This document shows, in pieces, positions 1 through 9,131 of a stretch of 64,000 nucleotides of DNA. Every line of letters begins with the position of its first letter. Position 1 is the first letter of the stretch. The notes under the pieces were generated by a model. The model worked only from the letters and a program-made list of their open reading frames with translations. It had not been told where the DNA came from and did no database searches. The DNA is taken from positions 1,487,526-1,551,525 of the forward strand of contig NZ_JMIT01000001.1 of NCBI RefSeq assembly GCF_000731675.1, given 5' to 3'. Origin of the DNA: Pseudomonas capeferrum (lineage in GTDB: Bacteria > Pseudomonadota > Gammaproteobacteria > Pseudomonadales > Pseudomonadaceae). The position numbers and the translations under genes are program-made.

Positions 1-2
1 TC

Positions 3-701
3 ATCAAGCAGCTGGGCGCAAACTTCATGCAAAACGACGTTCGGGTAAGCATTGCCGAAGCGCGCGTGCAAGAAGCGGAAGAGCTGCTGCAGTTCAACCA
101 TCGGAAGCTGGTGAACCAGTACGAGTCGGTGTTCGTCTCCAGCCAAGAGCTTATCCGCCAAGACCTGCACACCGAGTATCAGCGTTACGTCACAGAAATC
201 TTCCAAGGCACCGAGAGCTTGAACCTGCCAATTTTCGAGGGGCTTAAACAGGCGGCCTCGAACATCTCATTCAATCTGTCCGTATGCCAGGATGATATTC
301 AAGTAAAACGCGTTGTAATTGGGACACGCGAGGTAAGCGACAGCTCTTGGTGGAACCCCTTCTCCTGGGGCTCGACCCGAACGGTACGGGATTACGGCAA
401 CGAAAATTACGTCGATCTCGAGAAGTTCTGGCAGGAGCGTTCCACTCGAATCCAGGCCGAATTCACACGCCTGGTCGAGAACGCTCGTAAGGAAATTGAG
501 GTTGGCAAGGACCGTTTGATCGAACAATACGTTGCATTCATGACCCGCGAATTTGACCTCAAATTTGCCGAACTGCTGACGTCCTTGAGTTCCAAAACCA
601 CAGACCGAAACGCCCGCGAGGTTGCAGTTTCCGAAGCCAAGGCACTGCGTGCCTGGATCGATAACTTCAAAACCAAGCTCGACAGCACATTGGCTATTTA
701 A
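3..701 (+). CDS. Dynamin-like GTPase family protein, C-terminal part (5' end outside window)
   Basis: The reading frame is open from the window edge, so the N-terminus, where a GTPase domain would lie, is missing. What remains is charged and helical, as expected for the stalk of a bacterial dynamin-like protein. A Trp-rich patch (DSSWWNPFSWGS, about residues 105-116 counted from the Met at 27) followed by long amphipathic helices resembles C-terminal regions of bacterial dynamin-family proteins. If correct, it would act at membranes, remodelling or tethering them. It ends 11 bases before the next gene and is probably the first visible gene of an operon running to 5914. The G1-G4 motifs cannot be checked, so the family call is moderate; any long coiled-coil membrane protein is the alternative. 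Confidence 0.5.
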   Translation: MKQLGANFMQNDVRVSIAEARVQEAEELLQFNHRKLVNQYESVFVSSQELIRQDLHTEYQRYVTEIFQGTESLNLPIFEGLKQAASNISFNLSVCQDDIQVKRVVIGTREVSDSSWWNPFSWGSTRTVRDYGNENYVDLEKFWQERSTRIQAEFTRLVENARKEIEVGKDRLIEQYVAFMTREFDLKFAELLTSLSSKTTDRNAREVAVSEAKALRAWIDNFKTKLDSTLAI

Positions 702-712
702 GGAGCCCCAAC

Positions 713-1642
713 ATGACCACCGATATGCTTGCCGGAGCCAGGAAGAGTTATCTGCTGTCAATCAAGGACCCTAATGCCAGCACCGGCCTGCTCAATGACC
801 TTCTGGATCGCGCCGAGAAACAAACTCCGGAGCTGCTGTTGCCCTTCGAGCCAGGGGTTGGGAAAAATGCCCTTGACCTCGACCCCGTGAGCTGGAGTGC
901 AGACTACCTGACTCGTCAAATGTGGCTCACTCAGCAGAACTTCGCCCGGGAGCGCATTGAGCACTTGCTTGCCGTTCGCGAGCATCTGCGCAAAACCGGG
1001 GTGAAAGGTTTTGTGCCTACGCAAACGCCTTCAGAACCTCAAACCGAGAGTGACGTCAACGTGCAGTCAAACTATGAGCCCTCCTCCAACCTCAGGAAGT
1101 TCGTACAGGAAGGCGAGCTGCTCACCATCCGGACCGCCCTTCGCATGGAACTGGATGACAATCGCCTGACCTCTGCCGACCTCCGTGCTGCATTGACCTG
1201 GGCGGTCAAGCAGGTTCCAGCGCTTCTGGAAGCTTATTCTGAGAAGTCATTCGCTCGCGCGATGGAGTCGGACCAGAAGCTGTGGACGAGCGAGTACTAT
1301 GAGCTGCAGGTTGTCTACCTCAAGACCAACTACGCCCAGGAACGCTTCCTGCACCTCATCGAAGTACGTGACCTGTTGCGCCATCAAGGCGTAGACGGCT
1401 TCGCGCCCGTGCAACCGAAACCACGTGCCAGTGCCAGTGCGAACGCTGGCCAAGCCGCACCCGCTTCGCACCGCCCTCAACCGCAGAATTCCCGGTCACA
1501 ACAGTCGCACCAGGCTAACCAAGGCCACCAATCGCAACCCCGCGCCGCAGACAACGACCGCAAGCCAGTCTTCAAAGCCGCTTTGCTTGTCGGCGGCGCC
1601 CTGGCTGCGCTGGTGGTCTTCCTGGTTGCGCTGGTGAAATAA
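713..1642 (+). CDS. Two-repeat protein with C-terminal membrane anchor, unknown function
   Basis: 309 residues; family not recognised. The protein has two copies of a ~95-residue helical module, about residues 20-103 and 135-228. Each ends in a related stretch: ARERIEHLLAVREHLR...GVKGFVPTQ in the first and AQERFLHLIEVRDLLR...GVDGFAPVQ in the second. A Ser/Gln/His-rich linker (about 235-275) leads to one hydrophobic segment at the extreme C-terminus (AALLVGGALAALVVFLVALV), so it is probably tail-anchored with the repeats in the cytoplasm. It lies 11 bases after the dynamin-like gene, with AAGGAGCC ahead of the ATG, and 4 bases before the large ATPase gene. It may be an adaptor holding the neighbouring products at the membrane (inference). 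Confidence 0.8.
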   Translation: MTTDMLAGARKSYLLSIKDPNASTGLLNDLLDRAEKQTPELLLPFEPGVGKNALDLDPVSWSADYLTRQMWLTQQNFARERIEHLLAVREHLRKTGVKGFVPTQTPSEPQTESDVNVQSNYEPSSNLRKFVQEGELLTIRTALRMELDDNRLTSADLRAALTWAVKQVPALLEAYSEKSFARAMESDQKLWTSEYYELQVVYLKTNYAQERFLHLIEVRDLLRHQGVDGFAPVQPKPRASASANAGQAAPASHRPQPQNSRSQQSHQANQGHQSQPRAADNDRKPVFKAALLVGGALAALVVFLVALVK

Positions 1643-1646
1643 CGCC

Positions 1647-4600
1647 ATGGCAACCTCGACCCTGACCCCGCTGGCAATCCGCGAAATCCAGCAAAACGCC
1701 ACGCTCACCCTGGCCGCTGGGCGTGCGCTGATCAATCGCAGCTACCTGAGCGAACTGGAGCAGTACCCGGTCATCGCTTCAAACCAGCGCATCAGCCTGA
1801 ACCGCGCCAGCGACCTGCGGATATTCCGCGTCGAGCGCATCGTCCAGGACAACAAGCAGTCGGTGCTGGAAAGTACCACTGCCGCCTATACCGCACTGGG
1901 CGCCGCTGGCTATACGGTGTTCCTGTTCCTGCGCTCCAATGGCATCGAGACTGAGCTGTTCATTGGCACCCGTGGCGAACCCGGCAAGATGCTCGGCCAC
2001 AACTCCGGCGAGTTGCTGCGGGAGACCTTCAAAGGCCACTTCCCGGGTAGTGCGCTGCAACCGCTGAGCGTCCAGGACGCCAATGCGCTGCTCGACAAGC
2101 TCGAAAACGAGAAAAGCAACCCATCTGCCAGCATTACCGCAGTCACGGGCGTACCTGCATTGTCGACTGAAAACCGCGACCACTTCATGCAGGGGCTGGA
2201 GCGCTTCATCGACGCAGCAGAGCGGCGCGAATACCAGGCACTGATCCTGGCGGAACCCGTTTCTTCGCAGAAACTGGATACCATCCGAATCGGCTACGAA
2301 CAGGTGGCGACCCAACTTTCGCCGTTGGCAAAACAGCAGCTTTCCTATGGCGAGCAAGACAGCGACAGCATTGGCCTGAGTATCAGCCAAGGCCTGAGCA
2401 CCTCCCTTGGCCACAGCCTTGGCCTTACCGAAACTCGCGGCACCAGCCATACGACCGGTACCTCCACCAGCGAGAGCAACGGCACCACTGAAAGCTTCAG
2501 TTCGCAAACCGAAGCCTCGAAGGCAGCCGCCATTGCCGGTAGCGCCATCGGCGCGCTTGCCGGATCGTTCCTGGGCCCGGTGGGCGCGGTGGTCGGTGCT
2601 CAGGTTGGGTCAGGCATCGCCGCTGCATTCAACGAAACACGCAGCACAGGTGCTAGCCATTCGGCTACCAGAGGCACCAGCGAAAGCAATGGCACGTCCT
2701 GGAGTGAGTCCTCTGCCCGTACACAGTCGACAACCCACACCAGCAGCACGACCGACAGCCAATCGGTCAACCGTACCAGCGGTAGCAACCGGCAGCTGTC
2801 GATCGAATCGGTGGACAAGACCATCGAGCAGCTGCTGGCCCGGATTGATCACCATCTGCAACGTATCGACGAAGCCAAGACCTACGGCGGCTGGAGTTCT
2901 GCCGCCTACTTCATCGGTGACAGCAGCGCCTCGTCCGAATCGCTGGCGAGTATCTTCCTGGGCCTGGTACGCGGCAGCAAATCCAGCCACGAAGACTTTG
3001 CGCTCACCACCTGGACGTCGATTAACAAGTCTGCGGTGCTGGAATGGCTCACGCGCCTTAGCCACCCCGAACTCAAACCTGCGTTCGCCAGCCGCGTGCC
3101 GGTGCCGTTCGTGACCCCTGCTACGCTGATTTCCGGCAAGGAAATGGCAATCCAGCTGAGCCTGCCACGGCGCTCCACTTCAACCGTGTCGGTCGTCGAA
3201 ACCCAGGCATTCGGACGCAAGGTGCAGCGCCTGGACGGCCAGGCCACGCGGCGCCCAGGCGCCAGACAGCTTTCCTTGGGCAACATCCGTCACCTGTGGG
3301 AAAACCTGCCGCAGACCATCGAGCTGGACATGGACCAGCTGTCCAGCCACGTGTTCATCAGCGGTTCCACAGGAGCAGGCAAGAGCAACACGCTCTACGA
3401 AATGCTCGACCAGGTCAGCGCCGCTGGCGTGCCATTCCTTGTCATCGAACCCGCCAAGGGCGAATACAAACATGTGTTCGGCCATCGCAGCGACGTGACT
3501 GTGCTCGGCACCCACCCGGCGCACAGCGCCTTGTTGCGAATCAACCCGTTCCGCTTCCCGGCAGCGATCCACGTGCTCGAGCATGTCGACCGCCTGGTGG
3601 AGATCTTCAACGTCTGCTGGCCGATGTACGCTGCCATGCCCGCAGTGCTCAAGGACGCAATCCTGCAAGCCTACCTGCGCTGTGGCTGGGACCTGGAAAG
3701 CTCGAGCAACCGCTACAACGAGGAAATATTCCCCACCTTCGTCGACCTGCTGGAAACGCTACAGGAAGTAATCGAGGCGTCGGCCTATTCCCAAGAGCTC
3801 AAAGGCAACTACATCGGCTCACTGTCGACCCGCATTCGATCACTGACCAACGGCCTCAATGGCCAACTGTTCGTGGCCGACGAAATCGACAACGACGTCC
3901 TGTTCGACAGCAATGTGATCGTCGACCTCAGCCGCATCGGTTCTTCAGAAACCAAGGCGCTGATCATGGGTATCCTGGTGATGCGCCTGAGCGAGCACCG
4001 CATGGCCCACGGCGGCATGAACCAGCCCCTGCGCCACGTCACGGTGCTGGAAGAAGCCCACAACATCCTCAAACGCAGCCCGGAAGGCGGCGCCGAGGGT
4101 GCGGGGCTGATGGCCAAGTCTGTAGAAATGCTGACCAACGCCATTGCCGAGATGCGTACCTACGGTGAAGGTTTCATCATCGCAGACCAATCGCCCCATG
4201 CCGTGGACATTTCCGCGATTCGCAACACCAACACCAAGATCATCATGCGCCTGCCCGATGAAACCGATCGCCGCCTGATCGGTAAGTCCGTGGCACTGGA
4301 TGACGAGCAGCTGGACGAGATTGCCAGGCTCCCCAAAGGTGTAGCTATCGTCTATCAGAATGACTGGCTCGAACCTGTAATGTGCCAGGTGCGCAAATTC
4401 AAAGGCGAGGAAGCGCCCTACCAATACCAGCCGCAAGCGACGGCGGGCATCGCCCGCAGTGACTTCAACGGCCAACTGCTGAAGCTGCTGCTCAGCCAGC
4501 GCGTGGTTACGCCTGCCCAGATTGACTGCGACTTGCTGCAGCAGGGCCTGTGCGCACTGCCATTGCCTGCTCGCACCCGCATCAACCTGTTGCAGATCGT

Positions 4601-4910
4601 CACACAGTACCGTGACCAGCAGGCGCCAGGCATCTGGCGAGCGGAAGCCTTCGAGCGCCTGGCGCGCTTGGTGGTGGATACGCTCAATTGCCGCCGCCAG
4701 GTCAATCAGGTCATCCAGGAGGCCAATGACTACACGCACCTGGACCAATTGCTCGACGGGCTGCTCGAACAGAGTGCGAACGGCCTTTCGGCCGAGCTAG
4801 CCCTCGCCGCTCAGCAATGCCTGATGAAAGACTACAGCCTGCAGCACGAAAGCCACCTCGACATTTACGCGATGTGGCACGCGCACCATGAAAAAGGAAG
4901 CGTCCGGTGA
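1647..4910 (+). CDS. Large HerA/FtsK-type (DUF87) ATPase with Ser/Thr/Gly-rich insert
   Basis: 1087 residues. The ATPase core lies in the second half: Walker A GSTGAGKSN at about residue 573 and a Walker B-like strand VTVLEEAHN at about 797-805, followed by sensor-like IIADQSPHAVD and NTKIIMRLPDETDRR, which is typical of HerA/VirB4/FtsK-related DUF87 ATPases. Residues ~240-385 are very unusual: a Ser/Thr/Gly-rich, low-complexity region split by a glycine-zipper hydrophobic stretch (about 291-328, AGSAIGALAGSFLGPVGAVV) that could insert in a membrane. The N-terminal ~230 residues are not recognised. The stop overlaps the next start by 4 bases. It could be a hexameric motor moving DNA or protein; pairing with a nuclease and an immunity-like gene suggests a conflict system. 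The ATPase assignment is firm, the role is not. Confidence 0.85.
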   Translation: MATSTLTPLAIREIQQNATLTLAAGRALINRSYLSELEQYPVIASNQRISLNRASDLRIFRVERIVQDNKQSVLESTTAAYTALGAAGYTVFLFLRSNGIETELFIGTRGEPGKMLGHNSGELLRETFKGHFPGSALQPLSVQDANALLDKLENEKSNPSASITAVTGVPALSTENRDHFMQGLERFIDAAERREYQALILAEPVSSQKLDTIRIGYEQVATQLSPLAKQQLSYGEQDSDSIGLSISQGLSTSLGHSLGLTETRGTSHTTGTSTSESNGTTESFSSQTEASKAAAIAGSAIGALAGSFLGPVGAVVGAQVGSGIAAAFNETRSTGASHSATRGTSESNGTSWSESSARTQSTTHTSSTTDSQSVNRTSGSNRQLSIESVDKTIEQLLARIDHHLQRIDEAKTYGGWSSAAYFIGDSSASSESLASIFLGLVRGSKSSHEDFALTTWTSINKSAVLEWLTRLSHPELKPAFASRVPVPFVTPATLISGKEMAIQLSLPRRSTSTVSVVETQAFGRKVQRLDGQATRRPGARQLSLGNIRHLWENLPQTIELDMDQLSSHVFISGSTGAGKSNTLYEMLDQVSAAGVPFLVIEPAKGEYKHVFGHRSDVTVLGTHPAHSALLRINPFRFPAAIHVLEHVDRLVEIFNVCWPMYAAMPAVLKDAILQAYLRCGWDLESSSNRYNEEIFPTFVDLLETLQEVIEASAYSQELKGNYIGSLSTRIRSLTNGLNGQLFVADEIDNDVLFDSNVIVDLSRIGSSETKALIMGILVMRLSEHRMAHGGMNQPLRHVTVLEEAHNILKRSPEGGAEGAGLMAKSVEMLTNAIAEMRTYGEGFIIADQSPHAVDISAIRNTNTKIIMRLPDETDRRLIGKSVALDDEQLDEIARLPKGVAIVYQNDWLEPVMCQVRKFKGEEAPYQYQPQATAGIARSDFNGQLLKLLLSQRVVTPAQIDCDLLQQGLCALPLPARTRINLLQIVTQYRDQQAPGIWRAEAFERLARLVVDTLNCRRQVNQVIQEANDYTHLDQLLDGLLEQSANGLSAELALAAQQCLMKDYSLQHESHLDIYAMWHAHHEKGSVR

Positions 4911-5494
4911 ACTTCGAGAACTTTGCCATCGAGAAGGCTGACGGCCCCTCCCGCCTCGCCCTGCTCGCCAGGGAAACACCCGACAAATGCCTGCTCATCG
5001 CACAGCTGGATCGGCCGATCGTGCTGACCCAGGAAAACCGCCTTGAGCTGCCCGGTATGGGTGACGAAACCCGTGAACGGCTGGAGAAGCTCGGTTTCCC
5101 CAAGGAATTGCTGGACGTCATCAACAGCGAGGCCGAAGCGCGTATCTACGAAGAAGCCAACCTGGAGCCGGCCCAGGTCAACGGCAAGGATGCATTGATC
5201 CGCACCGACATCGATTACGATCAGAAAGATGCATTCGACCGCACCAACCTGGAGCGCATGAAGCTGGGCCTCGCCCCGCTCGATGCGCAGGGCAGGCCGA
5301 TCGAGTTGCACCATATTGGGCAAAAGCAGGACTCTCCCCTGGCCGAGCTCACACGCGATGAGCACAGGGGCAATGGCAATGACAATGTGCTGCACAACAA
5401 ACTGAAAGAGTCGGAAATCGCACGGGACGATTTCGACAAGGAACGCAAGGAATACTGGAAGGCGCGAGCCGAACAGATCGAGAGCCAACGGTAA
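4907..5494 (+). CDS. LHH-type HNH/Endonuclease VII nuclease, probable toxin or effector
   Basis: 195 residues, GTG start overlapping the ATPase gene by 4 bases (GTGA), so the two are translationally coupled. The C-terminal ~85 residues carry an LHH-type nuclease signature: IELHHIGQ (Leu134-His135-His136) after a Gly-Arg-Pro-Ile segment, then SPLAELTRDEHRG and NVLHNKL. This pattern is known from polymorphic-toxin nuclease domains of the HNH/Endo VII superfamily. The N-terminal ~110 residues are not recognised and may be a docking region. The next gene is a SUKH-type protein, a family that commonly provides immunity against such toxins. Expected activity is metal-dependent DNA cleavage (inference from family). 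Confidence 0.75.
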   Translation: MNFENFAIEKADGPSRLALLARETPDKCLLIAQLDRPIVLTQENRLELPGMGDETRERLEKLGFPKELLDVINSEAEARIYEEANLEPAQVNGKDALIRTDIDYDQKDAFDRTNLERMKLGLAPLDAQGRPIELHHIGQKQDSPLAELTRDEHRGNGNDNVLHNKLKESEIARDDFDKERKEYWKARAEQIESQR

Positions 5495-5506
5495 GCGAGT
5501 GCCTAC

Positions 5507-5914
5507 ATGAAAACACTGGAAAAACTGGTCGCAGAACAACAGGCTGCTACCCGGCCTGCTACCAAGACAAACATCGATACGCTCGAGTCGAACCTGGGGT
5601 TCGAACTCGCCAACGAGTATCGGGAGTACCTGGAGCGCTTCGGCGTGATTGCCCATGACGCCTACGAAACCTATGGCCTTGGCGTGCCGGAAGACTACTT
5701 CCTGCACGCACTCAATGCCTACAAGGACCTGGCATCGGACCCCAGCTACCCAGCAACTGCGGTACCGCTGCTGGAGCTGGGAGACGGCCAATACTACCTG
5801 TACGACAACCGCAGTCAGCGGATCGTGCTGTGGGCTACCCCCAACGGTGGCGTCGTCCGTACCCTGGACGACAACCTGGAAGCATTCCTGATCAAGCATG
5901 TTTTCCAAGGCTGA
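5507..5914 (+). CDS. SMI1/KNR4 (SUKH) family protein, probable immunity protein
   Basis: 135 residues. SUKH hallmarks: an N-terminal helix with IDTLESNLGFELANEYREYLERFG, the conserved entry of the SMI1/KNR4 fold, then a YGLGVPE turn and a C-terminal segment with AVPLLELGDGQYYLYD and IVLWATPNGGVVRTLDD. It begins 12 bases after the LHH nuclease gene, the usual toxin-then-immunity order. SUKH proteins are broadly acting immunity proteins that bind diverse nuclease toxins, so it probably neutralises the upstream nuclease. A weak GC hairpin follows at 5927-5946. Confidence 0.8.
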   Translation: MKTLEKLVAEQQAATRPATKTNIDTLESNLGFELANEYREYLERFGVIAHDAYETYGLGVPEDYFLHALNAYKDLASDPSYPATAVPLLELGDGQYYLYDNRSQRIVLWATPNGGVVRTLDDNLEAFLIKHVFQG

Positions 5915-5926
5915 CGCCCCACGATA

Positions 5927-5946
5927 GCCCCACCCTGCGGCGGGGC
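5927..5946 (+). terminator. GC-rich hairpin after the SUKH gene
   Basis: GCCCC pairs with GGGGC, with two further C-G pairs after one mismatch and a 4-base loop. No T-run follows, so it is at best a weak terminator or a processing site. Confidence 0.3.
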
Positions 5947-6075
5947 ATCTTGCGCCTGGCATTGCAGGCGCATTACTTGTTTGCCTACCTGAAAGATCTG
6001 CTGCCCGGAGGCGGCCAAGGGCTACCCATCCGGGTAGCATGCCACCGCCCAGGCTTCGACAAGGAAGCTTCGCAA

Positions 6076-7092
6076 TTGCCACAAATCAGCTCCCGCGACA
6101 CCATCAGCCGACAATGGGAACTGCTACACAAGCTACCCACCAAGGGCCCCGGCATCACCAGCGGTGAATTGCTCGAGAAAATGCGGGATACGGGCTATCG
6201 CATTACCAAACGTACCGTCGAACGCGACCTGATCGAACTGTCGCGCGTGTTCCCGCTGACGTGCAATGACCGAGGCAAACCGTTCGGCTGGCACTGGGCC
6301 CCGGGGGCAAGCATCGACCTGCCCGGCATGAGCGTCAGTGAAGCGTTGAGCCTGACACTCATCGAAGACACCATTCGCCCGCTGCTGCCCAACGGAATGC
6401 TCAAGACACTGCAGGGCCGCTTCGAGCATGCGCGCAAGAAGCTCGAGAACATGGCCGATGAAAACTTGGCGGCGCGCTGGATGAGCAAGGTTGCTAGTGT
6501 TCGCCCAGAGCTCAACCTGCAGGCGCCAAGCATCTCGGCGGAGATTCTCGAGACGATTCAACTGGCCCTTCTCGAAGAGCGTCAGATCGCTTGCCGCTAC
6601 TACTCCGCCCATGGCAACAAGACCAGTGAACTGACTCTGAACCCTCTGGCTCTGGTGCAACGTGGTGTAGCCACCTACCTGATCGGTACCGCCGATCATT
6701 ATTCGGACCTGCGACAGTACGCAGTGCATCGGTTTCTCAACGTCGAGATCTTGCCGGCTGCCTGCGAAGGCGCGGCTCAGTTCGACCTTCCCCAGTACCT
6801 TGCCAGCGATGCCTTGCAATTCGGTGGCCCGCAGAAGATCAGTTTGCAGGCATGGGTCAGCGAAAGCCTCGCCCGCCTGCTGCGGGAAACACCCTTGGCA
6901 GAAGACATGGCGCTGCAGGCCTGCGAAGGTGGGTACCGCCTGACTGCGACAGTCAGTGACAGCTGGCAGCTGAACTGGTGGATGCTGTCGCAGGGCGATG
7001 GACTGGTGGTCGAGCAACCTGTGGAACTGCGCCATAAGTTGCTCGAGACGCTGCGAGGAACATTACAGCGTTATGAGCGGGCGACTGCATAG
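6076..7092 (+). CDS. WYL-domain transcriptional regulator with N-terminal winged helix
   Basis: I start it at TTG 6076 because AAGGAAG sits 8 bases upstream and sequence before this does not look like protein; the frame is open further up, over the end of the SUKH gene. The 338-residue product has an N-terminal helix-turn-helix (GITSGELLEKM...TKRTVERDLIELS) and a WYL core (ACRYYSAHGNKTSELTLNPLALVQRGVATYLIG, then LRQYAVHRFLNVEIL). A C-terminal WCX-like extension follows. WYL proteins sense nucleic-acid or nucleotide ligands and often regulate defence genes. Its neighbours, the toxin-like operon upstream and the convergent DUF262 operon, fit such a role. Confidence 0.85.
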   Translation: MPQISSRDTISRQWELLHKLPTKGPGITSGELLEKMRDTGYRITKRTVERDLIELSRVFPLTCNDRGKPFGWHWAPGASIDLPGMSVSEALSLTLIEDTIRPLLPNGMLKTLQGRFEHARKKLENMADENLAARWMSKVASVRPELNLQAPSISAEILETIQLALLEERQIACRYYSAHGNKTSELTLNPLALVQRGVATYLIGTADHYSDLRQYAVHRFLNVEILPAACEGAAQFDLPQYLASDALQFGGPQKISLQAWVSESLARLLRETPLAEDMALQACEGGYRLTATVSDSWQLNWWMLSQGDGLVVEQPVELRHKLLETLRGTLQRYERATA

Positions 7093-7163
7093 CGGGTCGC
7101 CCTGCCCAACTTATCTATCAACCCTCCTCGCAATACAGGTGTTTCTGCGCGGTCGGGGTTGTT

Positions 7164-9131
7164 TCACACCCTGTAGTGAGCCTCGATCAGCGCCAGCATC
7201 GTTTCGCAATGGGCATCGATCTGCGATTTGCCCCACTGCTTGCCATTACCCAGCACATGGAACATGTGCGCGAGCTTCAAGGAATCGTACTTGGGCTTGG
7301 CGAGGAATGCCGCCTGCTTCTTGAGCACGGCCTGATTGCTGTACGAGGAGTTCTCGCCCGGACTGAGCAGCACCAGGTTGCCAAACCCATGCAACAAGTC
7401 ATCGGCGAGTGATCGATCAAACTCTTCGTTCTGTGGATGCACATGCTCTACCGAGTTTTTCGAGGTGATGCGGTAGAGATTCAACTTGTCACTGTCCATC
7501 CAGGTGCAGGCGCGCCGCTCGCGCCAGAGGATGTACTCAAGCTTCTGGAACCAGTAATGCTCGAACCCGGTTCCGTGCGCCTGTTTCAGGTATTTCAGCT
7601 TGCTTGCCAGCGGGGCCGATGCGACGGTGTCGCGGGACAACAACTGATAACTCGCGTATTTCTGGGTCAGCTCTGTCAGTGACAGTTCGTTGTCAATCTG
7701 CTCAAGCAGGGCAAGCACCTGATGTTCGGACAACGCTGGATTCTCAACCAGCCGCCCCAGGAATGGCGTCAGCCAATATTGCGCACTGCGCTCCCCGGTG
7801 AAGTAGCGCACGCTTTGCAACTGGCCCAGGTCGGAGGTTTCCTGATTGACCGAACGCCAGGTCGGCCCGTGGCCTTTGCTGCGGTTGTTGAACGAGCACA
7901 AGCGCAAGGTGCGATCGTCTTCTTCACCCAGGCGCACCCACTTGACCACCCAGCGATCAAACTGGAAACGCACTTGCCACAAGCACTCCATGAATGCCTT
8001 GGCTTCAGCGGCACTGGCTCGATTGACGAACTCGACAAAGCTTGCATTCAGGTTGCTGTCATTGAGCCGTGTCTCGATATCGGCAGCCTTGATACCGTGC
8101 TGGTAGATGCGATACACATGCATCAGCAATAAGCCGAAACTGATGATGGACTGATAGCGGGCCTCATCATCCTCTTCAGTTTCAGATGGCGCCTCTGCGG
8201 CATGCTTCATCAATGAGATGTCACTGATGGTGCGGCCTTCTTGAGTAGCTGCAGCGGCACGCTCGATGTGAAAATGCTCCCGCGAATATTGAGCAAGGTC
8301 GTTGAACTTCAGTACCCCCCAATCCGTATGCTTGAAGACATCGCGCAGGTTCTTCTCGAAGTAGTCCCCCATGTTCTCGCAGACCTGCCAGATACCTTCG
8401 TAGCTGGCGCGATGATGCTTGATACGCTCCATCAAACGCGCCTTGAGGATATCGGTCTGTTCCAGTTGCACACCGCTGGTGTTGAGGGTGGCAAAAAGCT
8501 TGTTGAGGTCCATGCCGGCGGGCATGACGTTGTTGACCCACGTCACCCGATTGAAAAGGTAATGGCCAACCCGCTCGAGGGCTTCGCGCCCCTCATCCGC
8601 CAAGAGCTTGTCCAGCCTATCGGATGCCGTTTTTCGCGCAGCGCAAAGGTGTTTCAGATAAGGGTTGGACGCTACCTCCTCATCCACTGCAACTTCGTCT
8701 GTCAGCCCCGCCCAGGCACTCAAACGCGCCTGGACTTCCTCACGAATGTTGAACGTGAGGCGTGGTGCGCTACCCAGCACCACCAGCGAACGCAAGGATG
8801 AATCAGGCATCTGCTCGCAAAACGCCAATGCCAGCACCATCAACGTCGTCATGCGCTGTTGGCCGTCGATCAGCTCGTAGGTTATGTCTGCTGCCGAATC
8901 CACACCCGACGGCACCTGGCTGGTCAGCACAGTACCGATGAAGTAGTGCGACTGCTCAGGGGTGCCGCTTTCATCAACAGCGCTTGCCTGAATGACCTGC
9001 TCCAGCAGGTCCTTCACGTCTTCACTGGGCCAGACATAAGGCCGCTGGTAGCACGGAATCGTCAGCGCAATGTTCTTTTCACACAGCACTGCTGCACTTT
9101 GTACTTGGGATTGCACCTGAGCATTCATCAT
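7164..9131 (-). CDS. GmrSD-like DUF262 + DUF1524 protein (probable modification-dependent nuclease)
   Basis: 655 residues. The N-terminal DUF262 domain is clear: IPCYQRPYVWPSEDVKDLLEQV, HYFIGTVL, and the ParB/Srx-like ELIDGQQRMTTL motif (about residue 88). The C-terminus has a DUF1524 HNH signature, SVEHVHPQNEEF, then GNLVLLSPGENSSYSNQAVLKK. Together these are the two halves of GmrSD, a family of type IV restriction enzymes in which DUF262 hydrolyses NTP and DUF1524 cuts modified DNA. Two ATGs are possible (9131 or 9128); AAGGAGG lies 3 or 6 bases ahead, and the stop of the upstream DUF262 gene overlaps here. It is the last gene of a three-gene minus-strand operon. Confidence 0.85.
   Translation of the reverse strand: MMNAQVQSQVQSAAVLCEKNIALTIPCYQRPYVWPSEDVKDLLEQVIQASAVDESGTPEQSHYFIGTVLTSQVPSGVDSAADITYELIDGQQRMTTLMVLALAFCEQMPDSSLRSLVVLGSAPRLTFNIREEVQARLSAWAGLTDEVAVDEEVASNPYLKHLCAARKTASDRLDKLLADEGREALERVGHYLFNRVTWVNNVMPAGMDLNKLFATLNTSGVQLEQTDILKARLMERIKHHRASYEGIWQVCENMGDYFEKNLRDVFKHTDWGVLKFNDLAQYSREHFHIERAAAATQEGRTISDISLMKHAAEAPSETEEDDEARYQSIISFGLLLMHVYRIYQHGIKAADIETRLNDSNLNASFVEFVNRASAAEAKAFMECLWQVRFQFDRWVVKWVRLGEEDDRTLRLCSFNNRSKGHGPTWRSVNQETSDLGQLQSVRYFTGERSAQYWLTPFLGRLVENPALSEHQVLALLEQIDNELSLTELTQKYASYQLLSRDTVASAPLASKLKYLKQAHGTGFEHYWFQKLEYILWRERRACTWMDSDKLNLYRITSKNSVEHVHPQNEEFDRSLADDLLHGFGNLVLLSPGENSSYSNQAVLKKQAAFLAKPKYDSLKLAHMFHVLGNGKQWGKSQIDAHCETMLALIEAHYRV

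Noticed and set aside
4865..6082. 405-codon minus-strand frame
   Set aside because: Antisense to the LHH nuclease, SUKH and start of the WYL gene; no motif and no ribosome site.
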